Source of the DNA: Verpa conica
Taxonomy: Eukaryota; Ascomycota; Pezizomycetes; Pezizales; Morchellaceae
Direction: 5' to 3'
Assembly (NCBI GenBank): GCA_033030425.1
Contig: JAUFSD010000015.1
Coordinates: 62,001-126,000, forward strand
DNA: 64,000 nucleotides
The notes under the pieces were generated by a model, which had not been told where the DNA came from, searched no databases, and saw nothing but the letters and a program-made list of their open reading frames with translations. The translations under genes and the position numbers were made by a program. The number at the start of each line of letters is the position of its first letter. Position 1 is the first letter of the stretch. Below, one piece after another: positions 1 through 10,491 of the stretch.

Positions 1-3000
1 AATATGATACACTGGCCCCGTTGTCCTTCTATAGTTGGATATATATATGCTCTAAAGTAATACTTGATCAGTATATCCTTTATGTTAGTAGAAATCCCTA
101 CCCCAAACGGGGCGATGGTCTACACAGATCAATATTATTTTAAGCTCAATTTGTCTAGATAGTTGTCCCGTTTAGGTGGCAGCATTTTCTACCAAGTTAC
201 GGATACGGATACGAAATTTCGATCCCAAGAGAATTCTTATAACGGAAGTCCCTATATTAAGTATCGGTGGGGGTATTAGAACCTCACGAAACAATTATAT
301 TACTCCATACGGATAAGAATTTACCCCGCCCCTTCTATTCAAGGAAAACAGGAGGAGTGAAGATGTATGGCTAGCCCTGCTAAGAAAGATAAAATAATAC
401 TTTATGTTACCTCCAAAACCCTCAGGTATTAATATCTCCAAATAACTCAAGTATGTTATATTATGACGAGAGATTAATGGGTGACTTTGCTATCTCTATC
501 TGAAGTTGAGAGGTTGGGGCCACCCCTGTTCAGAATTTAATCAACTTTAGGTCCATAAAAGAATAGTAACTGATCCGGCAAGTTCTCGAGGTACATCTAT
601 CTAGATCTAGATACCCAAATTAAAAGACCACATGCAACATGCACCCCGAGATACATACATGGATAGCCTTGAATAAGAGTACATATCTGCGGAAGGATCT
701 CCTTTTATGCTTGGCATTTAGTTAGCCGCGAAATATACGCTTTCGGACTCTGCTAGCTGTGTATTTATGATTAATTCATTCATTCATGCTCTATTAGCTA
801 TAGTGAGTAGAGTAATTTCTCCAAGAAGCGAGTGAGTGGATGTGAATTTGTAATATTGTGCTTACACAACATACAAAGGATACGGCGCAGTTCGGCAAAC
901 GGCGGAAGCCTTTTTCAATCAGCTGTACTTCCCGAAGGCGTCACCGAAGATTTGAAGTACTGTAACCGCTGTCATATTGAATTTTCAATATACCGACTGT
1001 TTAGTAATAAACATAAGCGGATGCATGTATGTCTCGGGACTTTCGACAAGAATTAGTACTACCTCGCACAATTAATAAGATTTCCCCAAGATCTTGGCAG
1101 ATAATAGTAAGTCGACTAATCTATTATAATCACGAGCTTGGAGCACGCTCATTAATCAACGTTTCTCATCTCTTTTTTTTGTGCCCGTGGAACCTCGATC
1201 GAGTGATACTCTATGAGTATGTATAGTTACATGTAATCCCGAGCCCCAGCCAGCCATATTATTGCCGTCCTAGTAATCATCGAGATAGGCGAATGGTTAT
1301 CTACTTCCTAATCAACCAAAATACAACCTCAGCCACGGCTCTCCAGCTTAGCGAGACGTACGCGTACGATAAAAGTGCAGATTCGGCATCCGACCAGCGA
1401 AAGAGTATCGCGGCCTTTCCACCGTACCAAGGAGATAATAATAATAATATAAGCCCCCCCCTTTACTTCCCGAAGGAATTATATCACGGGCAGCGGGAGT
1501 TGTCACGCCGACCGATGATTGTCTCAGTCCGTGCTCGGTACCGGGCGGACCCGAGGACCCCGCGACAACAAATCGGTCTGACACTAGAGCACGTTCACAC
1601 GATGAAACGCGTAGGTATCTGCTGAAGATCACGATTGCGCTCCAGGAGACACACAGGTGTGAGTGATTCAGTGAACAGGGCAACATATGTTCCATAGTGC
1701 CCACAAAGCTGGTGAGAGTCAGTCACATCTATTAGAGATCTAGGAGAAACAACCAGAAGGGCAAAGCAAGGATAGTCCTAGGTGCCCATCCTACCCAAGG
1801 CAGATATGAGACTGAAGCCTATTTAGGATTTTACCAGGACAAGCCTTGACGGGCAGCGTAGTACATATCAGGTAACGAATTCCCACATAACCGCCTTGGG
1901 TTGGCTGTTGCATAAATGCTTATTTTGCAAAGACGGCTTGGCAGGACCCATAGGCGAAATGTCAAAGGTGTCGCATACCGAGACTTTGACTCAGAAGGTA
2001 TGCAAGGGAAGGGAGGGGGGAGATTCAGTTCTATAGAGTCCAGAAGTTGCATCCCAACAGCACAGCCTGCTCCCCATATACAGCTCGCCCACATCTGACA
2101 TAGAGTAGAATAAGTATCATCTCCGAGGTCACCGGTTAAGGGCGCCACGAACGTTTTTGGCCTTAGCCCGGTAATATATCTCCCCCCCCCTTCTCATAAT
2201 ATGCACCGTTTTATGATACCCCATCTATTTTTCTTCAGGGACTGGGGAAAATCACCCCACTTTTTTTGCTTCTCAATTGTGAGTATAAAGTCCCCAGCAT
2301 TGGCAATAATATTCTTGGCTCGAGTCTTGTCGCTCCCCTCGTGCGTAGCCTCCAAGTCTCTCGGCGATATACGGATGTACGATATCACAAACTCCCTCAA
2401 ACAACGCTGTAAACACCGGGTTACAAACATCACTTACTTATGCTAGCCCTTCCAGAAAAAGCCTAGACGGGGGGGGGGAGGGAGGGAAACAACCTGATGA
2501 GTCGATAGTTACACGCGGAATGATCTCAATCATTACCACGGTAAACTCCTGACTGGATTAACAGAAATACCACCTTCATCTTGGCCTTGAGAAACGGCGA
2601 GGTTCTAATTATGCCCCCTGACCTAGGAGAAAGGCAGTCTCTTTATCATAAACGCCACGGATCGGAGGAGGCGTCTGCAACCCGAGGTCTCCCAATATTG
2701 TCGGCCGCAGATGTTTCCGTTCACCAATGAGACATCCTGGATTGGTTGGGGCAGGTGGAATAGCTACATCTCTACAAAGGCACAAGATTATCACGCGTAC
2801 CAAAATAGGGTTATTAGGGGGGAGAGGGGGGGGGGGTTGTAAGCGCACTCGGAGTTATTAGCGAAAGTTTGAGGCCAGTGCGGCAAAGAATGTCACTCCG
2901 CCGCATAAGGCAAAATTTACGGTGGATGTTCTTTATTGACAGCTACTTGACAGGCGCGCATTGACCAGAGGGAGAAGCGTAAGAATTTTTGCATACTACC

Positions 3001-3729
3001 GACTAAGAAGCGAGATGGTATCTACATGTATCTTGGTAAGGTCTCAGTAGAATTGGAGGAGTTGGGCGGGGTCTCATAATGCACGTAGAATAGAGATAGT
3101 CTTTGATTCCGTACATATTTAATGGCTATTCGTAGGACCTCGGGCCAAGACCTGTTATTCGGTGGATACATGTACTCTATCCTCTCACACAGCGGGGGGG
3201 AAGCGAGTGGGCGGGTGGCCAGGCTTAGTTAAAAATTGTCGGTGGCCACCGATCGGCGAGCAAGGGTCTCTGCTAATGTGGGCCAATTTGAGGCCCCTGA
3301 GACATCGACATGTTGAAGACATTAACCGTCAAAGAGATGAGAGACTTATTCTTTGGGGAGGGGGAGGGAGGGGGCTTTGAGCATGACGATACTACTCAAT
3401 ACGTATATATGTATCGAAGCCTCAGCCGTTGGGCTTATATGAGGCTCTTGACCACAACTTGAAATCTTTTTAAAGGCGCAAATATCCCCCTCAGTACTGC
3501 TTCAGATTTTATAAACCATCCACAATACCCCCTTAGCACAGCAGAGTCCTATCTTCCAATCGCTTTTTATTATTATACTATATTATTACTCTTCTCCAAA
3601 CACCTTTTGGCCCAAATTCCCTTCATTCATTACTTAGTTTCGTCTTGACCACTTATAAGAAGCCTAACTCTTCTTTTTTGACTAAATACCTTAACACCCT
3701 ATTGCAGTCGATTATAAATCCCCTTCAAA
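1..3729. other. AT-rich gene-poor spacer
   Basis: I find no convincing gene here. The open frames are short, lack family resemblance and overlap on both strands. The region holds one short retroposon-like insertion at 748-802, poly-G runs near 2470 and 2826-2836, and many AT-rich stretches. The last 200 bases (pyrimidine-rich, with TATAA-like strings) are the likely promoter and leader of the carbonic anhydrase gene that follows. Confidence 0.6.
748..802 (+). mobile_element. short retroposon-tail insertion, copy A
   Basis: A 27-bp insert (762-788) carries the shared core TTATGATTAATTCATTCAT. It is bordered by imperfect 14-bp direct repeats CTCTGCTAGCTGTG (748-761) and CTCTATTAGCTATA (789-802). 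The four differences between the repeats are all transitions, with the right copy AT-enriched, as expected of decay by a RIP-like C-to-T process. The sense tail lies next to the right-hand repeat. Confidence 0.6.
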
Positions 3730-4678
3730 ATGAGGTCTTTCTTCATAAACGCTCTAGTCTTTTCGACATCTCTCACTAGTTTCGCGTCAGCCTGTATCTA
3801 CAGCCGCGCAGAGGGAGAAACGTATACCTACGAGGGAGCCGGCGGTCCCCTTGTATGGCACCACTTGAACATAACCGCCAACAAAGATTGTGCCCACGGA
3901 AAGGAACAATCCCCCATCAATGTTGACACCAAGTCCGACATTAGCAAAGCCGGCGCCTCCTTGCTTTACCCTACAGTTGGAGCCTTCGAGGGCGAGAACA
4001 ACGGCCACACTCTCCAATTCACTCCTAAGAGTGGAGGAAACTTCACTGCCAAACTTGGTGGAAACGATTATCAATTGCTACAATTCCATTTCCACACGCC
4101 CAGCGAGCATCGTTTGAATAAGGAGCATTACCCATTGGAAGTTCACTTCGTTCACCAGAACCCTACCAGTAAGTCTTTCTCATCTTGCTAAGAGTTGATC
4201 CCTAATATAGCAATGACTAACACTGCAATCTCTCAATAGCGAAAGCATATGCTGTCGTTGGTGTTTTCTTCGAAATCAGCCGTGGATTTGGTGACAGGTT
4301 CCTTGCAGGAATCTTCCCTAAGCTCGATAGCCTACGGGAGAAGGGTGACCACACCGATGTATCCTCCGTTTTCCTCTCGTAAGCTTCTCCTCACCTGTAC
4401 AAATATCACTTGGACTCTGACTAAACTGTCTTATTTTTTTTCTATTTAGCTCCGTTAGCAAGGCTGTCTCGAAAGACACTCTATACAACTACAAAGGCTC
4501 TTTGACCACTCCTCCCTGCTCTCAGGATATCAACTGGTTCGTAGTCGAGCAACCCATCAGTGTCTCGATCGACCAGTACCTCAAGATGAAGCATATCATG
4601 AAGTTCAACTCCCGCTTCACACAGAACGAACTCAAATACAAGGAAAATATCGTCGATGACGCTTGTGGCCCGGTCTAA
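3730..4678 (+). CDS. secreted alpha-carbonic anhydrase
   Basis: Three exons (3730-4168, 4240-4378, 4450-4678) with 71-nt introns give a 268-residue protein. It starts with a hydrophobic signal peptide (about residues 1-21). The alpha-class zinc site is complete: His120 and His122 in QFHFHTPSEH, and His139 in LEVHFVH. The conserved Glu126 (SEH) and the TTPPCSQDINW motif are also present. Two cysteines, in DCAHGKEQSPIN and PPCSQ, are placed for the usual disulfide. Alpha-carbonic anhydrases reversibly hydrate CO2 to bicarbonate; this one should act outside the cell or in the secretory route. The length is usual for fungal members. The gene stands alone, with spacers of several kb on each side. 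The identification is firm; the physiological role (external pH or CO2 signalling) is inference. Confidence 0.96.
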
Positions 4679-6627
4679 TTTATATTACATGCAGTTCTGA
4701 GGATTGTAAATATCCTTCTGTATTTCCTGTTATTATTATTTTTGGGGGGGGTGTTCTACATAAACCTGACCTTGGCAAAGATTTTTTTTTTGTAACGTAA
4801 ATGTGGGGGGGGGGGAAACGTATGTGTTAACGTTGTGGGATGAGTGGGGGGGGGACTTGGATGTGGCGCACTGGGGAGTACTTTTGCTTTTTAGATACCA
4901 TATACTACGATTTGTTTTTGTTTTTGTTTTTTAAAGTTTTTATACAGTGTTTTTATACAGTATTATTAGAAAAAAAATAGGCAAGTTATGTAATTGCCAT
5001 GCATACAGAGACCAATTAGTAAAGCTGAACGTGCTAGGTGAGATGCACACTTTGCATCATATTCCTCTAGATCTAGATGGGGCAACGTTCAGCCTTTCAA
5101 TATCCACTCGGGATCTGGTCTTGCTATATAGATAGTGACGGGAATTGCCGGGATCGTCATGGACTCATAGCCGAGGCCTCACATTGTGAATAGGTGAATC
5201 CATGGTATTTGCACTTTATATGCAGGGCGGGATAAGCTCAAATGTCATTTAGGGACCCCCGCCTCGGGCGCTCACTGTTTCAGCTGTCAACCCGACGGCC
5301 TACCCTAGCAAGATGTACCGTATACTTACAATTGAGCTAACTCCTACGGGATTATTTGCATCACGATCAATTGAGATATTCATGTAGATGACGAGTATAT
5401 ACGGTCATTAAGAATCAAGAAGAGCCAATCAATAACCGATGTAGCGTAGAGCTAGGAGTTCGATTGGGATCGCTAACGTGTGTCAATATATATATGCATG
5501 CCAAGATTCAATAAGTCTTCGGTCTCACCTCCGGCCAAGTAAAATTTTTTCATTGGACTTTTTTTTCCAACGTCGTCGCGTTCGTTACCCCGGAATATGG
5601 GTGCTGCCTTGCGGTGGCTGGATTCGGGTAAACTAAAACCCGTTTAGAACTTCCGAGAAATAAGGAGGTTGGATATAAAGTACGAGCGGGGAGTAGTATC
5701 TTGGCGAGTGACGGGGTATGACCGTAATCTGTCGGATTGGTAATTCTTATCTCTATAAATATCTGGAGTTGGGTATCTAGACTCTTTGATTGTAAGCTAA
5801 ATGCTGTGGGTAAAATACGCTTACTCAAGGAAAAGGTTTCTAATTTGGTTTAAGTATCACGATAATAGCTATACAGCCAGCCTTGTACGGTAATGTCTAG
5901 AATCTTCACGTAGAGACGAGTGAGTTAATCAAACCAGTTGCATCGGGGGTAACCTTTTGAGACGGTGGTTAATCGGGGGATTTCAGTATGACACGGTCAG
6001 CTTAGGCAAATACAGCTACACAAACACATCTATAGGTGACACCACTTTATTGTATCTGAAATTAAAAACACGCCATTTCCCTATAATATCTACTCTATCA
6101 TTCACTGTAAACTCTCCCGAGCTTGCATCTACGGAAATTGATACCGGAGTCTCGGAAATATGTCCGCTTCTCCGGGTTTGTATTAGTGCTCTACTATTAA
6201 TTTTCTGTAATATAGGCCGACTACTAAACTCTAGAGATTCTTGTATCATGTAATCTATAAAACACTCCATGCCCAGAGAATTATATATTAACTAGCCCTA
6301 GTGGACAGTCGTACAAGATATGTAGAGGAACCCTACCAAAAATGGTAACTCCAGCCTCTTGTGTGACTGTCTACTGGGACCAATTAGTACAGGAGTGACC
6401 TAATACATTAGTAGTTGCCAAGTTACGTTCCGTCTCACCCAAATAAATCGACCGGTAATACGCATTTAGCTGTTGCTAATAGGGTACTGTGCGTTTATGA
6501 TATTAACTCTAACTTAACCATGTAGGACCTGGTAGCTATTATTTTTCTGATCTTTGGTTCGGGAATTCTATTAATGCTTCTCAAGAACTCACCGTTTTGT
6601 ATGATCATGGGAATGTGGTTGCGTATT

Positions 6628-6688
6628 GAGTCCGTTTTAACCATGTACTTATGATTAATTAATTCATTCATTCGAGTCCGTTTTAACC
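6628..6688 (+). mobile_element. short retroposon-tail insertion, copy B
   Basis: A 31-bp insert (6643-6673) begins ATGTACTTATG and ends with repeated CATT. It sits between two perfect 15-bp direct repeats, GAGTCCGTTTTAACC, at 6628-6642 and 6674-6688. This is the cleanest of the six copies and probably the youngest, because its target duplication has not decayed. Confidence 0.72.
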
Positions 6689-7520
6689 TTCAACTAAGGT
6701 AGGGTGAACACCACTAGATCTTATCCTTTAAAGCCTGTTGAATGAAGCTCAGTAGGCTAAGATATGCAGTTACCCGTATGATATTCAATATCTCAAATCA
6801 TATGCACAATATCATAGAAAAACTGGGTTAGGGTTGGGTGTAAATACTGCCGGAGAAGATTCAGTACTTAGGCTTACGTAATGAATCTATATAAACAGAG
6901 TTTCCGTCAGGAGTTAATATGCCCTCACATTCTGGAAGCTCTTATCAGCAGACTAGGATAAACATTCAACCGCCTTGGAAGTCAAGAACTCAAAATCTAG
7001 TCTAGAATTTTATTCCTCCAGACTCTATTGTACTTTATATGAACCGGCGCGGGTCTAGGTATAAGTCTAGAGCTTGTATATTCACTTTTATTGAAGTTGT
7101 TTTTTTATTCACCGCTAGTAGCAAGTTTATTAATGAGATTTGGTTTTACTAATTGGGGTTAGTTGCGGCTGTTTTCCATCGCGGGGGGTCTTAGTTTCAT
7201 AGCTCAGAAATAGCTAGAAAATAGTATAAGTACGTGTATCTCTAGAATTCCAGTGTTCTATACTATCGAATATGGTAAAACAGGTTCTTGCACATTTATA
7301 TTTATCGTATCGCTCTCCCATGCTTATTAACATAAATAAGGTACAGATTACTACAATATAGAGTGTAGTACTGGCCTGATATGTACAGCCATGTCTAACA
7401 GGTTTCTGGAGCCCTCTCAATGCAATGCAACAGTTTGAAATTCAATAATAAGATAGTAGGTTATCATGAAGGCGTCAACATAAGCAGAAGATTTACATAT
7501 GCTAAGAATATGTAGATAAC

Positions 7521-7583
7521 GTTATACGGTCTTTTGGGCTCTATGTACTTATGATTAATTCATTCATTGAAGTTACACGATCT
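7521..7583 (+). mobile_element. short retroposon-tail insertion, copy C
   Basis: A 39-bp insert (7533-7571) extends the shared core upstream to GGGCTCTATGTACTTATG. It is bordered by 12-bp direct repeats GTTATACGGTCT (7521-7532) and GTTACACGATCT (7572-7583), which differ by two transitions. Confidence 0.62.
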
Positions 7584-7605
7584 CTAGTTGTTGTGATTTT
7601 GTGGT

Positions 7606-7667
7606 CTTAGTAGCTGGCTGAATGAATGAATTAATCGTAAGTGCATGGAGCCTTAGTAGCCGGTTGA
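7606..7667 (-). mobile_element. short retroposon-tail insertion, copy D
   Basis: A 30-bp insert (7622-7651) is in reverse orientation, reading GCTCCATGCACTTACG then the core on the minus strand. It is bordered by 16-bp direct repeats CTTAGTAGCTGGCTGA (7606-7621) and CTTAGTAGCCGGTTGA (7652-7667), with two transitions. As the element is inverted, its CATT tail abuts the left-hand repeat, keeping the same tail-to-target polarity as the other copies. Confidence 0.65.
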
Positions 7668-7944
7668 GTTGGGGGGCTCTAAGAACTTATTAGATACGGC
7701 CATATATAGGGTAGAATTTTATTATATGCTATTATTAGTGGATAAAGTCACTAGAAACGTCTTAAACTGATATCCGTCTTGATCCGATATTTTTTATCGG
7801 GGCGACTGTAATAAGCAAGCTTAAGATAGACACTTCTCTCATATCCAACCCGCTCAACACGAATCTCTAAGCCAAGTATGATGTCTTCCTCACCTAACTA
7901 ACCTAAAACCACCACATCAGTACTTATATACTTTATTCTGCACA

Positions 7945-8026
7945 ATACAAGCAATCACCGGAGTATCTTATCCCTAGCGCTCCATGTACTTATGATTAAT
8001 TTATTCATCCATACAAACAATCACCG
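7945..8026 (+). mobile_element. short retroposon-tail insertion, copy E (longest)
   Basis: A 50-bp insert (7961-8010) contains CTTATCCCTAGCGCTCCATG upstream of the core and therefore shows the most of the presumed parent element. It is bordered by 16-bp direct repeats ATACAAGCAATCACCG (7945-7960) and ATACAAACAATCACCG (8011-8026), with one transition. Confidence 0.7.
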
Positions 8027-9233
8027 CTAATCACTCGACCTCCAAACCACACCAACATAAAACTCGGGTCCGCAACGCCCGATCTATCCAGCACAACACA
8101 TAGAACCGAGTATGCCTTACCGGGGCGCAGCACCTACAGTAGTCAAGTACACCTTGCCACGTATATCTAGATATATTAGGACTTCCCTAGGTCACTGCCC
8201 CTGTACGTCTGTGGCCAGAATTTGAATCTTCACTTATTTAGTGTAGCCTTGTGTGAGGACATGAGATAAGGTCCTAAGGACCCTATTAGGTCTTTTTTTT
8301 TGTTAGATCATGGACTCAGCCACGTTGAGTCACCGCTAGGTTTTATACGGAGCTGGAAGGCTGTGTTTAGTGATGCATTTTTGGTGTAGCCCTATAGGAT
8401 CGGGGTTGGGTATTGGTACATGTGTTAGTTTTCGAGTTGTGAGGGGGTGGGAAGCATGTGGTGGAGAGGTTGGGTCAATGTGGAGTGTTTTTTTTTGGGA
8501 GGGATGTTTTTTCCTGTACACAGGGGGGATGGTTCTCCTTTGGTTATTTAGAGACTCTGCTTTTTTCTAAGGAATACTATAGACTATGCGTATTAGAGGT
8601 TAGGGGATGGCTACAATGAGTTCGGGAGAGAAGGAAAAAGGTAGTGACAACAAAGAATCGAGTGATTATTTGTGATATCTCTTCTAGTATGTACGTCTAG
8701 ATGGTTGGTGCCTAGCTTATTTTCCGGGCAATAACCAATTGTAAGACTATATCTATAAGAGCTCTTTGGTGTTTTTGAACCTTGATTGCTGTGGGTCTTG
8801 GCTGCTGCCTAAGTAATGCAATATCCGCATTAGTCGGGGTGCAGCTTGACAGCTTTGCCTATTTCAAGGGGGCTTAGGAGTCAAAAAGGGAGAATATGAA
8901 TATACCAGCTTAGTATAAAAACCCTTGAGCCAGTATGCGACCGTTTTGAGGACTGATCTAAGTGATTTAATACTGTAGATCACGTGATTATAACTATAAA
9001 ATTATATGCCTTGCATTTCGTATGTAATAGGTATAAATTATGGGTTCAGTGTCTAGCTAGTATATAACCATTTGCTCCTTAAAAGAAAATTCAGGCACGT
9101 GATAAGGTATTCTGTGAGTAGCGCTTAAGCTTTCTTGGGTATCCGAGTAGTAGCCTTCAGAATAGTAATCATGTAGTTTTCTCGGTGGCTATGAGGTACA
9201 GGGTTAGTCAGTAACGAGAGTCTCGTTTATCTC

Positions 9234-9626
9234 CTAGCAGGGTGTAAAGGGTGAGTCCTTACGAAAGTCCCATTGCTCATTTTTGCTCTCTACTCCGTGT
9301 GAGTAGGAGAACTTGCCCTCCTTCTGATCATATCTCGCGGTCCATCCATGAGGCAGATTCTTCGGGGGTGGTGGCGGAGGGATATATGCCTGCTGCTTGC
9401 CAGTAGACCCCGAGCTTACAGCCGTGGGATCTGGAGATGATGACTGGGCAGCAGCAGTAGCAGTGTTGGACCCGGATGAAGGCTTATCGCTCTCAGGGTT
9501 GCCGTCTGCGGGCTTCCCTACGGTCGGGTTACTCGTGGACGGTGGTTCATAGTTCGACACATTGTGGGATTCAGCCGCAGCCTTAGCTTCGCGCAGGTCG
9601 GCTATCAACTCGCTGAAGAAAGTCAT
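9234..9626 (-). CDS. small WW-domain protein
   Basis: A single open frame encodes 130 residues. The first 75 residues are polar and rich in Ser, Pro, Thr and Ala, as in disordered linkers. A proline run (IPPPPPPK) then precedes a WW-like fold at about residues 90-128, with LPHGWTARYD, a Tyr/Phe-Ser-Tyr-Ser core strand, and a final QWDFRKDSPFTP. The second signature Trp is in EQWDF, so spacing fits a WW domain. WW domains bind proline-rich ligands; no partner can be named. The 5' end is a plain ATG. The frame stops two residues after the domain, which is slightly abrupt, so an unseen 3' exon is possible. Confidence 0.72.
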   Translation of the reverse strand: MTFFSELIADLREAKAAAESHNVSNYEPPSTSNPTVGKPADGNPESDKPSSGSNTATAAAQSSSPDPTAVSSGSTGKQQAYIPPPPPPKNLPHGWTARYDQKEGKFSYSHGVESKNEQWDFRKDSPFTPC

Positions 9627-10491
9627 GTCGTGATCAGAGGGACTGTGTTGTGTAGCTACCTGTGGACTGAGGTGGGCGGGTAGTGCTGTCGAGGCTCAAG
9701 TTGCACTTGGGCGGGGTTACTCTGATCGTCGTATCTGGTGTAACGCAGGACAGGGCAGTGTCGTCAGGGAGGTGATACTTCACTGGAGGGACTTGGTGAT
9801 AGTGATGCAAAGGGAGACTTGTCTCTCACCGGTCATTACGTGATGGGAGAGGATTTACCAAGACTGGCCGTGATAACCAGTGAAGCCTATGCATTCCCAG
9901 TCCTCTTTACATCAGGGCATCCATTGCATCTAGAGAGCTTCATGGGATTCTGTTCTATCCCCTCCCTATTCGCCTTATTCGCCAGCCCTTGACCACGTGG
10001 GTCCATCTCTGGCAACTGACCTCTCGTCACTTCGCCCCTGGCCAAACGGGGGAGGAGGAGCAGCCATAATCCCGATCCTCCTCAAACATTGGTGGTTACC
10101 AATAATATATTGATATCCTCTGTGGTCTCTACCTTGGAAGCTCACAGGAAGCTCACAGGAAGCTCTCATAGGAAGTTCTCGCAGGTGTTAATCCTTTCTA
10201 GCTGTCTGCAACAGACATACTCTGCTCTGCACTCTACGGCTTTACTGCGTCATCAAAGGTCAGCTAGTGCCCACTATTTTTGCCGAGGAAAAAGTGCCTC
10301 ACAAACTCAACGGCTCATTGACAGGTCATGATCGAGCCCTTGTACTCCTCTAGTGGCTTTTCGTACGACCACTACGGCCAAGGCAGAGCACATGGCTCAC
10401 AAGATGCGCTGCTTAAACGTTTCGCTGCGGGGAATACCTCATGGCTCACTAGATCTGCTAGTTATAGCCGTTTTACCGCGGGGGAGGTACT
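9627..10491. other. spacer upstream of the RBR gene
   Basis: No gene is supported here. An 11-bp tandem repeat, unit AGGAAGCTCAC, about three copies, lies at 10137-10176. Short overlapping open frames between 10089 and 10703 look like chance or leader sequence of the RBR ligase gene. Confidence 0.5.
10137..10176. repeat. 11-bp tandem repeat, about three units
   Basis: The unit GGAAGCTCACA is repeated twice exactly, followed by diverged copies (GGAAGCTCTCAT, GGAAGTTCTC). The tract lies about 320 bp upstream of the RBR ligase start and is non-coding as far as I can see. Confidence 0.7.

Larger units (their letters stand above)
4679..9233. other. 4.5-kb gene-poor spacer with repeat insertions
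   Basis: No gene is supported. Three poly-G runs lie within 110 bp (about 4743, 4805 and 4844) just downstream of the carbonic anhydrase gene. Four of the six short retroposon-tail insertions fall between 6628 and 8026. The rest is AT-rich sequence with stop codons in all frames. Confidence 0.6.

Noticed and set aside
7533..7651. A 119-bp MITE formed by inverted copies of the CTTATGATTAATTCATT motif
   Set aside because: Each arm has its own different target duplication, and single copies occur elsewhere, so two separate insertions explain it better.
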